Below are positions 50,168 through 59,333 of a stretch of DNA of 64,000 nt, piece by piece. The notes beneath the pieces are model-generated. The model was not told the DNA's origin. It ran no database searches and saw only the letters and a program-made list of their open reading frames with translations. The stretch is from NCBI RefSeq assembly GCF_000359745.1, contig NZ_AQHN01000088.1:113283-177282 (forward strand), in the 5' to 3' direction. The position numbers were made by a program, and so were the translations under genes. Source of the stretch: Rhizobium freirei PRF 81 (lineage in GTDB: Bacteria > Pseudomonadota > Alphaproteobacteria > Rhizobiales > Rhizobiaceae). How positions within the stretch are numbered: position 1 is the stretch's first letter; each line of letters starts with the position of its first letter.

Positions 50168-51424
50168 ATGTTACAGACGCTTGCCTCCTCCTCCATATCG
50201 GCGCTTCTCGATTCGAGGGCCGAAGGACATTCGCTTCCGGCCGGTCTTTATATCCGCGAAGATGTCTTTGAGGCCGAACTCGAAGTCTTCTTTCGCCAGC
50301 ACTGGATATGTGTCGGCGTCGAATGCGACGTACCCGAGCCGGGGGACGCCACCGTCGTCGATATAGGCAAGACCAGCCTCATTATCCTGCGTGATGACGA
50401 GGGCGAAATTCGCGTCCTCCACAATGTCTGTCGGCATCGTGGCTCACGCCTGCTCAATCCGGGCAAGACGATTATTTCCAAGCTTGTCTGCCCCTATCAT
50501 ACCTGGACCTATGAGCTCACCGGCGAGCTCAGTTTCGCGCCGCATATGGGGGCCGGCTTCGACAGGGAGTGCCGTAGCCTGAAGCCGGTGACATTCAAGT
50601 CGATCGGCGGATTGATCTATGTCTGCCTTTCCGACAATCCACCCGAGGATATCGATCGTTTGGAGCAGGTGATGGCGGAACGGCTGGCGCCCTACGACAT
50701 TCGCAATGCCAAGGTCGCGCATGAGTTCGACGTGATCGAACAGGGCAACTGGAAGCTCACGATGGAGAACAATCGCGAGTGCTACCATTGCTCCGCTAAC
50801 CATCCCGAGCTTTGTGTGTCCTTCGTCGACCTCGATTTCGGCTTTGACCCGGAGGCTCTCAGCCCGGAAGATCGCAGCCAGGCCGAAGAACATTTCGCGC
50901 TTTACGCCCGGCGGACCGAGCAATGGGAAGCCGATGGGTATCCGTCAGCCGCCGTGGAGCAGCTGGTCGACTGCGCCACCAATTTTCGCACCCAACGGCT
51001 GATCATCTCCGGCGCCGGCGAATCCCAGACGCATGATGCCACCGCAGCTTCGTCAAAACTGCTCGGCCATATGACCCGCAAGGATCTCGGCGACACGCAT
51101 CTTTGGGGGCACAACAGCTGGAACCACTTCATGGGCGACCATGCTGTCGTCGCCATCGTCATTCCGCTCTCCGCAGACAAGACACTCGTGAGAACCAAAT
51201 GGCTGGTCCACAAGGATGCCGTCGAAGGCGTGGACTACCACCTGCAAAAACTGACCGATGTCTGGCTGGCGACCACCGACCAGGATGCCGATCTCGTCGC
51301 CCGGTCCCACGCAGGTATCGAGGATCCCGCCTATATCCCCGGCCCCTATTCGGCCTTCTCCGAGACCAATCTCGACAAGTTCGCGACCTGGTACATCGAC
51401 CGGATGCGCGCCCATGGATATTAA
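50168..51424 (+). CDS. Rieske oxygenase subunit of a betaine N-demethylase
   Basis: 418 residues. Rieske ligands: Cys88/His90 in VCRHRG and Cys108/His111 in CPYHTW. The mononuclear iron site is in ENNRECYHCSANHPEL near residue 205, with a C-terminal Asp. The closest matches by eye are the GbcA (glycine betaine) and Stc2/HpbB (proline or hydroxyproline betaine) oxygenases, which remove an N-methyl group as formaldehyde using O2. The gene overlaps the reductase start by 11 nt. The HpbD-like epimerase and DapA/ALDH genes downstream favour a proline-betaine type substrate. Confidence 0.85.
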   Translation: MLQTLASSSISALLDSRAEGHSLPAGLYIREDVFEAELEVFFRQHWICVGVECDVPEPGDATVVDIGKTSLIILRDDEGEIRVLHNVCRHRGSRLLNPGKTIISKLVCPYHTWTYELTGELSFAPHMGAGFDRECRSLKPVTFKSIGGLIYVCLSDNPPEDIDRLEQVMAERLAPYDIRNAKVAHEFDVIEQGNWKLTMENNRECYHCSANHPELCVSFVDLDFGFDPEALSPEDRSQAEEHFALYARRTEQWEADGYPSAAVEQLVDCATNFRTQRLIISGAGESQTHDATAASSKLLGHMTRKDLGDTHLWGHNSWNHFMGDHAVVAIVIPLSADKTLVRTKWLVHKDAVEGVDYHLQKLTDVWLATTDQDADLVARSHAGIEDPAYIPGPYSAFSETNLDKFATWYIDRMRAHGY

Positions 51425-52499
51425 GAGCCATGATCGTGCAGCGGGAACTCCTGTTCGCGCCGGTCTTTGGAATCGCGATACGGACGAAGATCTCGTCTGT
51501 GTCGACGTCCACCAGGAAACCCATGACGTAAAGACCTTCACTTTCGCCTCTCCCGAGGGCAAGAGCTTTGCATTCGAGGCCGGGCAGTATTTCCTGTTCG
51601 ATCTCGACATCGGCGGGGAGGCGGAAAGTCGCTGCTATAGCATCTCCTCGTCGCCCTGCCGCCGCAATGCGTTTTCGGTGACCGTAAAGCGCGTGACGGG
51701 CGGCAAGATATCGAACTGGCTGCATGACAACATCATCGTTGATTCGAAAGTCAGGGCAAACGGCCCTCTTGGCCATTTCATCCGGCCGAGCGCACAGAAG
51801 TATCTCTTCCTCTCGGGCGGCTCAGGCATTACGCCGGTGATGTCGATGTTGCGTGAACTCGCTGACACCTTTGAGCCGGCTGACGTCGTCTTCTTACATG
51901 CCGCGCGAACGCCGAAGGATCTGGTGTTTCGCGACGAACTGACGTGCCATGCAAACCGGATCAAAGATCTGCGCCTGCAGTTTCTTCCGGAAACGGTCGC
52001 GGGTGAAACCCATTGGCCCGGCCTGACGGGCCGTATTTCGGTCGAGTATGTGAGACTTGCTGTTCCGGACTTGGCCGAACGTATCGTGATGTGCTGCGGC
52101 CCGGCGCCGTTCATGGCTGCGGCCCGCAATATCACGGCCGAACTTGGCGTACCACCTTCCAACTATATCGAAGAGAGTTTCGACGCGGCGGTGATCGATG
52201 ACGTCGATATCCCGCTTGTCGAGGAAGCCACGACCCGCGTGTTTCAGGTCGAATTTTCCAAGCAGGGGCGCAAGATCGAGGTTTCGGGCGACCAGACGCT
52301 CCTCTCCTGCGCGAAGAAGGCCGGGGTCAGGCTCCCGTCATCCTGTTCGAACGGGGTATGCGGAACGTGCAAGTCCAAGCTCTTATCCGGATCGGTCGAC
52401 ATGGCCCACAACGGCGGAATCAGACAACGGGAAATCGACGCCGGATTGTTTCTGCCCTGCTGCTCGAAACCGCTCAGCGATCTGGTTGTCGAGCGATAG
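51414..52499 (+). CDS. Ferredoxin-NAD(P)H reductase partner of the Rieske oxygenase
   Basis: 361 residues: a flavin domain (RCYSISSSPCR near residue 70, GPLGHFIRP, LFLSGGSGITPVMSML near 127), an NAD(P)-binding part ending CCGPAPFMAAARN, and a C-terminal plant-type [2Fe-2S] ferredoxin domain (LPSSCSNGVCGTCKSKL near 310, LPCCSKPLSD at the end). It passes electrons from NAD(P)H to the Rieske oxygenase. The ATG overlaps the oxygenase gene by 11 nt, confirming a two-component enzyme (GbcB/HpbC-like). Confidence 0.9.
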   Translation: MDIKSHDRAAGTPVRAGLWNRDTDEDLVCVDVHQETHDVKTFTFASPEGKSFAFEAGQYFLFDLDIGGEAESRCYSISSSPCRRNAFSVTVKRVTGGKISNWLHDNIIVDSKVRANGPLGHFIRPSAQKYLFLSGGSGITPVMSMLRELADTFEPADVVFLHAARTPKDLVFRDELTCHANRIKDLRLQFLPETVAGETHWPGLTGRISVEYVRLAVPDLAERIVMCCGPAPFMAAARNITAELGVPPSNYIEESFDAAVIDDVDIPLVEEATTRVFQVEFSKQGRKIEVSGDQTLLSCAKKAGVRLPSSCSNGVCGTCKSKLLSGSVDMAHNGGIRQREIDAGLFLPCCSKPLSDLVVER

Positions 52500-52637
52500 A
52501 AACTGCCCAAACGGACCGATCTGACATCGACGCTTTCCGTCCGTGGCCGTCCCAGGCCAGTCTATGACAGGTGACCCGAAGAGCCGTAGAGGCCTCCGGG
52601 TCACGCTTGCCGCCGGGCAACCGAAATTCCTTGCTAA

Positions 52638-53375
52638 CTATTGCGGCAAGCTCAGCTTGGCCATCCGCCCCCCATCGATGGTCCAGACCTGTCCGGTGAC
52701 GAAGGAAGATTCCGGCGATGCCAGCCAGGCCACGAGGCTCGCGACCTCGTCCGGCTTGCCTGTGCGCCCGACTGGATGGATTTTTCCGATCTGCTGACGG
52801 AAACCGACTGGGTCAGGCATGTTTTCGATGAAATCGAGGTTCAGGTCTGTATCGATCCAGCCGGGCGCCACCGCATTGCAGCGGACGCCCTCGGCGCTGT
52901 GGTCTATCGCGATCGCCCGTGTCAGGCCATGGATACCCGCCTTGGACGCGCAATAGGCTGCGTGTTTCGGATTGGAACCCAGCCCCTCGATCGAGCCTAT
53001 GTTGACGATCGTCCCGCCAGCCGCGCGCAGATGCGGCATAGCGGCCTTGATCAGCATGAAAGGCGTGGTCAGATTGACCGCAATCGTCCGCTCCCAATCC
53101 GCAAGGTTCATGTCCTCGGCGAACGCCTCCTGCATGACCCCGGCATTGTTGACCAGGACATCGAGCCGGGCGGCCGCCTTAACGACCGCGTCGACCGCCC
53201 TGCCCGCTTCGGCCGGGACGGTGAAATCGATCGGGATCGATTCGAAATCGCTGTCCTCACCGCGCTGCGCCGTAAACACACGCGCACCTTCGTCTCGAAG
53301 ACGGCGTGCGATTGCCTGCCCGATACCGCTCCTTCCGCCCGTGACAAGGGCGACTTTGCCATCAAATCTCTTCAT
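52638..53375 (-). CDS. Short-chain dehydrogenase/reductase
   Basis: 245-residue classical SDR. NAD(P) motif TGGRSGIGQA near residue 12, NNAG near 80, catalytic Ser in NIGSIEG near 127, and Tyr/Lys in YCASK near 143. An Asp-containing motif after the second strand (DSDFESIPIDFT) is unusual. It is coupled to the upstream SDR gene by an ATGA overlap. Substrate unknown; oxidation of a hydroxyl formed during betaine or sugar-acid catabolism is possible. Confidence 0.87.
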   Translation of the reverse strand: MKRFDGKVALVTGGRSGIGQAIARRLRDEGARVFTAQRGEDSDFESIPIDFTVPAEAGRAVDAVVKAAARLDVLVNNAGVMQEAFAEDMNLADWERTIAVNLTTPFMLIKAAMPHLRAAGGTIVNIGSIEGLGSNPKHAAYCASKAGIHGLTRAIAIDHSAEGVRCNAVAPGWIDTDLNLDFIENMPDPVGFRQQIGKIHPVGRTGKPDEVASLVAWLASPESSFVTGQVWTIDGGRMAKLSLPQ

Positions 53376-54106
53376 CCTACAGGCTTTCCACCATTGACCT
53401 CGACCAGCGAGCCGCACATGTAGCGCGCGGCGTCAGACGCCAAAAATACGACGACATCGGCGATATCCTCAGGCTCTGCGATGCGGCCGAGCGGAACGGT
53501 CTTGCCGAGTTCCGCGACCGCAGTATCAGGATCGAAGCCGCGCTTGACGAAGCCGGTCCGGAGCATCGGCGTATTGACCTCGTTCGGGCACACGGCGTTG
53601 ATGCGGATGTTCTGATGGGCGTGATCCATCCCCATGCATTGGGTCAAAGAAGCGATTGCCGCCTTCGTCATGCAGTAGACGGCGTGATTTGGGCCTGGGC
53701 GCACGCCCCAGCAGGACGAAACGTTGACGATCGCCCCGCCGCCGCGCCCGGCCATCATCGGGATCGCGGAACGGCACACGCGAAACGGCGCCTGAACATT
53801 GACCCCGAGCGACAGATCCCAATCCGCATCCGTCGTGCTGGTGACCGCGCCGCGGGTGATGACGCCTGCATTATTGACGACAATATCGAGGCCGCCGAGC
53901 GCATCGAAGGCGGCCTTCGCCAAGCCGTCCGCATAGGCCGCCTCAAGGAGGTTGCCGGGCAGATGCGCTTCCGCATCGATGCCGGCAACATCGCGATCCG
54001 CCACGGCGACCCTTGCACCCTCAGATCGAAGGCGCTTGACAATCGCCGCACCGATGCCGCCTGCGGCACCCGTCACCAAGGCTGTCTTTCCCTGAAAATA
54101 GCTCAT
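53372..54106 (-). CDS. Short-chain dehydrogenase/reductase
   Basis: 244-residue classical SDR. TGAAGGIGAA near residue 12, an Asp at the end of the second strand (VAVADRD, suggesting NAD preference), NNAG near 80, NVSSCWG near 127 and YCMTK near 143. The two SDRs form a pair on the - strand, downstream of a dead GlxA-like regulator. They are paralogous but clearly diverged, so they probably act on different intermediates. Confidence 0.87.
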   Translation of the reverse strand: MSYFQGKTALVTGAAGGIGAAIVKRLRSEGARVAVADRDVAGIDAEAHLPGNLLEAAYADGLAKAAFDALGGLDIVVNNAGVITRGAVTSTTDADWDLSLGVNVQAPFRVCRSAIPMMAGRGGGAIVNVSSCWGVRPGPNHAVYCMTKAAIASLTQCMGMDHAHQNIRINAVCPNEVNTPMLRTGFVKRGFDPDTAVAELGKTVPLGRIAEPEDIADVVVFLASDAARYMCGSLVEVNGGKPVG

Positions 54107-54126
54107 GTGTTTCCTTCCTGCTTGCT

Positions 54127-54477
54127 CTAGTTGAGGATGGACCGCCGACTTGCCGGCGTGTTGCCAAAGCGCTCGCGGTGGACTTTGGAAAAAGCGAGGT
54201 TGAGGTGAAGCCGCACGCCACCGCGATCTCGGTCTGCGCCTGGTCGGACTGGACGATCAGGTTGCGCGCCCGGTGATGCCTCAAGTCCATCGCGCAGCGT
54301 CTTGGCCTCATATTCATGTACCGTTCGAACAGACGCTCCAGCGGATGAAAGTTGCCAGCGATAGAACTCGCGGTCGGCCACCAGATTTGCAATCCGGAGC
54401 GGCGCCAACGCACAAGAGAACGCCAGATGCGAAAACTCTTCGACAAGCAGAAAGACAAAAGCGGTCGCAGGGCTCAT
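54127..54477 (-). pseudogene. GlxA/GbdR-type AraC regulator, degraded
   Basis: The N-terminal frame reads ATAFVFLLVEEFSHLAFSCA then APLRIANLVADREFYRWQLS, the start of a DJ-1/PfpI-like domain of a GlxA-type AraC regulator. After ~40 residues the frame shifts. The AraC helix-turn-helix region appears in another frame (LERLFERYMNMRPRR, RARNLIVQSDQAQTEIAVAC), and the C-terminus (FSKVHRERFGNTP) is back in the first. The intact family is ~320 residues; ~115 codons remain. Members such as GbdR activate glycine-betaine demethylase genes, which lie close by. Confidence 0.75.
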
Positions 54478-54493
54478 GGTTGCACAAGGAATT

Positions 54494-54516
54494 GCGAGGC
54501 GTAATGGACGCCTCGC
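54494..54516 (-). terminator. Terminator hairpin after proX
   Basis: 9-bp perfect stem GCGAGGCGT / ACGCCTCGC (54494-54502, 54508-54516) with a 5-nt loop, 10 bp beyond the proX stop on the - strand. No strong T-run follows. Confidence 0.55.
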
Positions 54517-54525
54517 TGTTGACCA

Positions 54526-55512
54526 TCATTTGGCGGCGTCGCGGGCTGCTTTCAGCCAGCTGTCATAAAGCTGCTGGTGCGCCTTGACCCAGTCGTCGAC
54601 GTGCTTGTCGATGTCGGCCGAACTCTTCTGACCGTCCTGGATCAGCTTGTTCTCAGCCGAGACGTCGTTGATGTCGAGCTTGGCGACCTCGAACAGCTTC
54701 TTGGCCGCCGGATTAGCCGCGAGAAAGTCGTTGCGTGCGACGACACGGATACTGTCCACGGCAAAGCCGAGGTTTTTACCGTTGAACGTCGTATTCGCCT
54801 TCGCTCCACCGGGCAGCGAGGTATAGGGCACGCTCAGCCATTCGACGTCCTTGCCGGGAACGAGAACACCGGAAACCCAATAGGGCGTCCATGTATAGTA
54901 CAGGATCGGCTTGCCAGTCTTGTAGCGGGCGATCGTGTCGGCGATCATCGCCTGGTAGGCGCCCTGATTGTGAGTGACCGTATCGCGCAGCTTGTATTCA
55001 TCGAGTTCGTGCTCGATCACGCGCTCGCAACCCCATCCGGGGATACAGCCGGCGAGATCCGCCTTGCCATCGCCATCGGCATCGAATTTGGCGGCAATCG
55101 CCGGATCCTTGAGCTGGCTGAGATCGTGGACGCCGGAATCGTAGGTCTTCTTGTCGATCAGATAGCCCTGAATCGCACCCTCGATATAAGTGCCGACCTT
55201 GGTCATCACCTTCTCGCCACCAGCCTCCTTGAAGAAGCCGTCATGCAATTTGTCCCAGCTGACGGCGGTAAAGTCAGCGTCGCCAGAGCCGATGGCTACG
55301 TGGATTGTCTGATATTCGGCTTCGTTCGGTTCGGCGATCGTATAGCCGAGATCCTTCAGCGCACGGAACAGGATCCGATGCTGGAAGAATTCCTCAATCT
55401 GGGTTGGCAGCATCGGGCGCACGGTGACGCCCTCACCCGGCTTGTCTTTGGCGAAAATCGGCTGCGCCATCAGCGCCAGCGTCATTAGGCCTGTAGTCAG
55501 AAGTCGTTTCAT
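54526..55512 (-). CDS. proX: Betaine/proline ABC transporter substrate-binding protein
   Basis: 328 residues with a Sec signal peptide (RLLTTGLMTLALMAQPIFA). It is of the ProX type: VRPMLPTQIEEFFQHRILFRAL, VSWDKLHDGFFKEAG, a DADGDGKADLAGC loop resembling an EF-hand, and YYTWTPYWVSGVLVPGKDVEW, whose aromatic residues form the quaternary-ammonium cage. It captures betaines in the periplasm. The ATG overlaps the proW stop (ATGA); it is the last gene of the ProVWX operon. Substrate by context: proline betaine, hydroxyproline betaine or glycine betaine. Confidence 0.92.
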   Translation of the reverse strand: MKRLLTTGLMTLALMAQPIFAKDKPGEGVTVRPMLPTQIEEFFQHRILFRALKDLGYTIAEPNEAEYQTIHVAIGSGDADFTAVSWDKLHDGFFKEAGGEKVMTKVGTYIEGAIQGYLIDKKTYDSGVHDLSQLKDPAIAAKFDADGDGKADLAGCIPGWGCERVIEHELDEYKLRDTVTHNQGAYQAMIADTIARYKTGKPILYYTWTPYWVSGVLVPGKDVEWLSVPYTSLPGGAKANTTFNGKNLGFAVDSIRVVARNDFLAANPAAKKLFEVAKLDINDVSAENKLIQDGQKSSADIDKHVDDWVKAHQQLYDSWLKAARDAAK

Positions 55513-56491
55513 GATCTTACTCCCAGTTGTTGTTGTTGGTTCCCCGCGGACGACCGTTTTCTTCGGCCGATCAGTTGCACGACGAGGCCGATCGGACCTG
55601 TCTGCCACCAATTCCTATGACCCCGCTCGCGGCCGGATCGACCCAGGCCCTGGGTGATCCGGTCAAGCACGATGGCCAGCATGACGATGCCAAGACCGCC
55701 GACGATCGCCTTGCCGGCGTCCAGGCGTCCCATGGCGCGCAGCACTTCGTTGCCGAGACCGCGCACCGAGATCATTGAGGCGATGACCACCATGGAGAGC
55801 GACAGCATGATCGTCTGGTTGAGACCGGCGAAGATGGTCGGCGTCGCCATCGGCAGTTCGACCTTGAACATGATCTGCGACGGCGCGTGGCGCCAAAGGC
55901 GCGGGCTGCTTCGACAACGCTCTGGTTGACCGAGCGGATTCCGAGCGACGTCAAACGGATGAGCGGCGCGAGGGCAAAAACGATCGTCACGATGACGCCG
56001 GCGACATTGCCGATCCCCAAAAGCATCACGACGGGAACCAGATAGACGAAGGCGGGTATCGTTTGCATCGTATCGAGGACCGGCCGCAGCACCGCCTCGA
56101 ACCGGTCGCTCTTACCGGCGAGAATGCCCAGCGGCAATCCGATGATGACGGCCAGGATGACGGCGGCGACGACGATCGCGAGCGTCGTCATCGCCAGCGG
56201 CCAAGCCTCGGGCGACAACAGCCCAAGCACAGCGAGCGCAACCGCGACATAGACGGCGGTCTTCCGCCCGGCCGCCTGCCAGGCGATCAGCACGATGATG
56301 ATGAGCATTACTAGCGGCGGAACCGCCTGAAACGCCCGCTCTATGCTCTGGATCAGGCCATCGAAGAAGAACTTGAAGGGCTGGATCGCCTCGCGATGGT
56401 CAATCGCCCATTGCTTGATGCCGTCGGAATGTTCGGCAATGCCAAGGTCGATGCTCTCGAAAGGATTGAGCCAGTTGAAGCTCTCAGCCAT
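55509..56491 (-). pseudogene. proW: Betaine/proline ABC transporter permease, frameshifted
   Basis: The frame starting MAESFNWLNPF at 56491 (TGATG overlap with proV) encodes membrane spans and LTSLGIRSVNQSVVEAARAFGAT, then goes out of frame near 55881-55890. The correct continuation (KVELPMATPTIFAGLNQTIM, VVIASMISVRGLG) is in the next frame and runs to the stop at 55509. The sequence at the break is ACGCGCCGTCGCAG where ACGCCGTCGCAG would restore the frame, so a CG dinucleotide seems duplicated. With it removed the protein would be ~327 residues, normal for ProW. A true mutation or an assembly error cannot be distinguished here. Confidence 0.85.
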
Positions 56492-57576
56492 CAGCGTGTC
56501 CTCCATGCAGTTGAAGCCGCTTCATCCCGTCCCTGGATACCCCGAAGCAGGGCATCCTTCGTGACCACACCGATCGTCACGTCACTGTCCTTCACCAGAA
56601 CCGGGTGTTGTGTGCCGATCGAGAGATCGACCAACGCATTGAGCTTGTCGTCCGGTCGGGCGACCGGCCAGCCTGATATCTCCTGGCCGGGATTGGACTG
56701 ACGATAGTGTTCGAGCGGTTGCATGACTTTTGCCGCAGTGACGAGATCGAGCTTGGAAATGCCGCCCACGAAGTCGGCGACATAGTCGTCCGCGGGGTTG
56801 GTGACGATCTCCTCAGGCGTGCCGACCTGCACCAGAACACCGTCCTTCATGATGGCGATACGGTCGCCGATGCGGATGGCTTCGTCGAGATCGTGGGTGA
56901 TGAAGACCGTGGTCTTGTGAAGCTCCGAAGAGAGCTGCATGAAGGTGCCCTGCAGCTGGTGGCGAATGAGCGGATCGAGCGCTGAAAACGGCTCGTCCAT
57001 CAAAAGGATTGACGGGTTCGCGGCGATGGCGCGGGCAAGTCCGACGCGCTGCTGCATACCGCCCGACAGCTCGTCGGGATATTTCAGATCCCAGCCGGTG
57101 AGCTCGACCGCGGCGATGGACTCGCGGGCGATCCGGTGACGTTTTTCCTCCGGCACGCCGCGAACCTCGAGCGCAAAGGCGACGTTGTCGCGAACATTGC
57201 GATGGGGCATGAGCGCCATGCTCTGGAACACCATGCCGATCTTTTCTGCCCGCAGCCGACGCAATTCCTTGGCGCCCATCTCGTTGACGTTGCGGCCCTC
57301 GATATGGACGGCGCCGGCGGTGGGCTCGATCAGGCGGTTGATATGGCGGATCAGCGTCGATTTTCCGGAGCCGCTGAGCCCCATGATACAGAATATCTCG
57401 CCGCGGCCGACGCTGAAGGTCGCGTCGCGGACCCCGACCACACAGTCGAGCTTGTCGCGAATGTCGGCCTTTGAAAGCTGGCCGGCCTTGATTGCCTCGA
57501 TGGCTTCCTTCGCTCGGCCGCCGAAGACCTTCCATATGCCGTCACATCGAATGACGGCCTCGTCAGTTATAGCCAT
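56491..57576 (-). CDS. proV: Betaine/proline ABC transporter ATP-binding protein
   Basis: 361 residues: ABC ATPase with Walker A GLSGSGKST near residue 62, signature LSGGMQQR near 160 and ILLMDEPFSALDPLI near 180, plus the ProV-typical N-terminal WKVFGGRAKEAIEAIKAGQLSKADI insertion. The C-terminal ~90 residues (AAKVMQPLEHYRQS ... DVTIGVVTKDALLRGI) form a reduced CBS region that in homologues senses ionic strength or nucleotides. ATG 57576 is preferred (GGGGAAC upstream). It is the first gene of the - strand ProVWX operon, divergent from a GntR gene. Confidence 0.92.
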   Translation of the reverse strand: MAITDEAVIRCDGIWKVFGGRAKEAIEAIKAGQLSKADIRDKLDCVVGVRDATFSVGRGEIFCIMGLSGSGKSTLIRHINRLIEPTAGAVHIEGRNVNEMGAKELRRLRAEKIGMVFQSMALMPHRNVRDNVAFALEVRGVPEEKRHRIARESIAAVELTGWDLKYPDELSGGMQQRVGLARAIAANPSILLMDEPFSALDPLIRHQLQGTFMQLSSELHKTTVFITHDLDEAIRIGDRIAIMKDGVLVQVGTPEEIVTNPADDYVADFVGGISKLDLVTAAKVMQPLEHYRQSNPGQEISGWPVARPDDKLNALVDLSIGTQHPVLVKDSDVTIGVVTKDALLRGIQGRDEAASTAWRTR

Positions 57577-57638
57577 TGCGCTAGTTCCCCACAGTTTCTC
57601 GTCATTTTTTCTTCTTACAACATAAATTTTCAGAGTAG

Positions 57639-57647
57639 ACAAGTTGT
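57639..57647. promoter_or_regulatory. ACAA-N-TTGT dyad, candidate GntR operator
   Basis: ACAAGTTGT in the divergent proV/GntR control region (57577-57708), with a further TTACAAC segment 20 bp to the left. Size and symmetry fit a FadR-subgroup operator. It lies ~65 bp from each start codon. Confidence 0.4.
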
Positions 57648-57708
57648 ATTATGCTGCGCTACAAAGTTTCGAAGGGCGCAGAACAAAACCCTGCGAGAGG
57701 AAATCCCC

Positions 57709-58416
57709 ATGAATCGCGAACCCAAGCGCAACAAGAACAACTGCCTCGAAGACCTCCGTCGCCGCATCCTGACCGAGGCGCTTGAGCCGGGCAGCTATCT
57801 CGATGAGACGGAGATCGCCGAGGCTTACGGCATTTCCCGTCCTCCTCTTCGTGAGCTTCTCAGGCAACTCGCCGGCGAGGGCTATGTCATCCTTCACGCG
57901 AACCGCGGCGCGCAGGTCGCACCGATGACTCACAGGACATTGCGCAATTTCTTCATCGCAGCGCCGATGATCTATGCCGCGACCAGCAGACTTGCCGCGC
58001 AGAACGCAACACCGGCGCAAATCATGCGGCTCAAGGACACACAGTTGCTGTTCCGTGCTTCAATCCGCGATGCGGACACGGAGCAGCGCGCTCTGACGAA
58101 CGAGCGCTTCCACTCGATCATAGGCGAGATGGCGGACAACGAGTTCCTGATGCCGAGCCTGCGGCGACTGCTCATCGATCACACACGGATTGGCATGATC
58201 TTCTACAGCCCCCGCAGCGCCGAACTGGCCGACCAGCGAGCGGCCGCCGTCGAGCAGCACGATCAGTTCATCGCCCTGATCGAAACCGGAGACGCAGAGG
58301 CATGCGCCGAACTGGCCATTGCCCACTGGGAGCTGTCACGCGCCCAGATCGAAAGTTTCGTCACACCCACAAGCGTTTTCGCACCGCTGGGACGCGTGCC
58401 GGAAAGTATAGCCTAG
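57709..58416 (+). CDS. GntR-family transcriptional regulator (FadR subgroup)
   Basis: 235 residues: winged helix (LEDLRRRILTEALEPGSYLDETEIAEAYGISRPPLRELLRQLAGEGYVILHANRGA) and a FCD-type helical effector domain with NERFHSIIGEMA and EQHDQFIALIETGD. GAGAGGAAA precedes the ATG. It is the first gene of a + strand run (GntR-dapA-ALDH-FAD oxidase-mttB'-hpbD) 9 bp before the DapA-family gene, and divergent from ProVWX, so it probably controls both uptake and catabolism. Confidence 0.9.
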   Translation: MNREPKRNKNNCLEDLRRRILTEALEPGSYLDETEIAEAYGISRPPLRELLRQLAGEGYVILHANRGAQVAPMTHRTLRNFFIAAPMIYAATSRLAAQNATPAQIMRLKDTQLLFRASIRDADTEQRALTNERFHSIIGEMADNEFLMPSLRRLLIDHTRIGMIFYSPRSAELADQRAAAVEQHDQFIALIETGDAEACAELAIAHWELSRAQIESFVTPTSVFAPLGRVPESIA

Positions 58417-58425
58417 GAGACGTCA

Positions 58426-59331
58426 ATGAAATTCGAGGGTATATATACGCCTGTGATCACACCGTATCGTGATGATGGTTCCATCGATTGCGATGCTTTT
58501 GCCAGGATGATCGAACACCTGATCGCCTCAGGTGTGCATGGCATCATCAACGGCGGGTCAACCGGCGAATATTACGCACAGTCCATGGAAGAACGCATCG
58601 AATTGGCGACGCTCTCCAAGGAGATCATCGGTGATCGCGCGGCCCTCATCATCGGCACCGGCGCCATCCGCCTGCCCGACTCCATCACCATGGCCGAGAC
58701 CGCGGCGAAGATCGGCGCATCCGCTATCCTGGTCGGCTCGCCGCCCTATTCGGTTCCGACCGAACGCGAGAATGCGCTGAATGCGCTCGCCATCGACCGT
58801 GCCGCCGACCTGCCGATCATGCTCTACAACTATCCCGGCCGCATGGGCATCAACATGGGCGAGGAATTCCTAGACCGCGTCGGGCGCAGCCGCAACTTCT
58901 GCGCCATCAAGGAAAGCTCGGGCGACATCAACCGCGTCCACCTGCTCGCGCGCGACTATCCCCATATCCAGATGTCGTGCGGCATGGACGACCAGGCGCT
59001 TGAATTCTTCGCCTGGGGCGCGCGCAGCTGGGTTTGCGGCGGTTCAAACTTCCTGCCCGGGGAGCACCTCTCGCTCTATAAGGCCTGCGCCGTCGAGGGC
59101 AATTTCACCAAGGCCCGTCGCATCATGTCGGCGCTGATGCCGCTGATGCGGGTGCTCGAACAAGGCGGCAAGTTCATCCAGTGCATCAAATATGGATGCG
59201 AGATGGGCGGCCTTTATGGCGGTCCGCCACGGCCGCCGCTCAGGGCCCTGAACAAGGACGACATGCGCCAGCTCGAACAGGTGGTGCGGGTCCTCAAGCG
59301 TACAATCGCCGAAATTGAAGCGGAGGCATGA
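58426..59331 (+). CDS. DapA/N-acetylneuraminate lyase-family protein, probable pyrroline-hydroxycarboxylate deaminase
   Basis: 301-residue (beta/alpha)8 class I aldolase-type enzyme. Schiff-base Lys is in FCAIKESSGD near residue 163, the assisting Tyr in MLYNYPGRMG near 137, and the GGSTGEYYAQS motif near 44. Members act as dihydrodipicolinate synthase, sugar-acid lyases, or the deaminase converting 1-pyrroline-4-hydroxy-2-carboxylate to 2-oxoglutarate semialdehyde in hydroxyproline catabolism. The last fits the aldehyde dehydrogenase, amine oxidase and HpbD-like epimerase that follow. GGAG lies 7 nt before ATG. Confidence 0.8.
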   Translation: MKFEGIYTPVITPYRDDGSIDCDAFARMIEHLIASGVHGIINGGSTGEYYAQSMEERIELATLSKEIIGDRAALIIGTGAIRLPDSITMAETAAKIGASAILVGSPPYSVPTERENALNALAIDRAADLPIMLYNYPGRMGINMGEEFLDRVGRSRNFCAIKESSGDINRVHLLARDYPHIQMSCGMDDQALEFFAWGARSWVCGGSNFLPGEHLSLYKACAVEGNFTKARRIMSALMPLMRVLEQGGKFIQCIKYGCEMGGLYGGPPRPPLRALNKDDMRQLEQVVRVLKRTIAEIEAEA

Positions 59332-59333
59332 CC

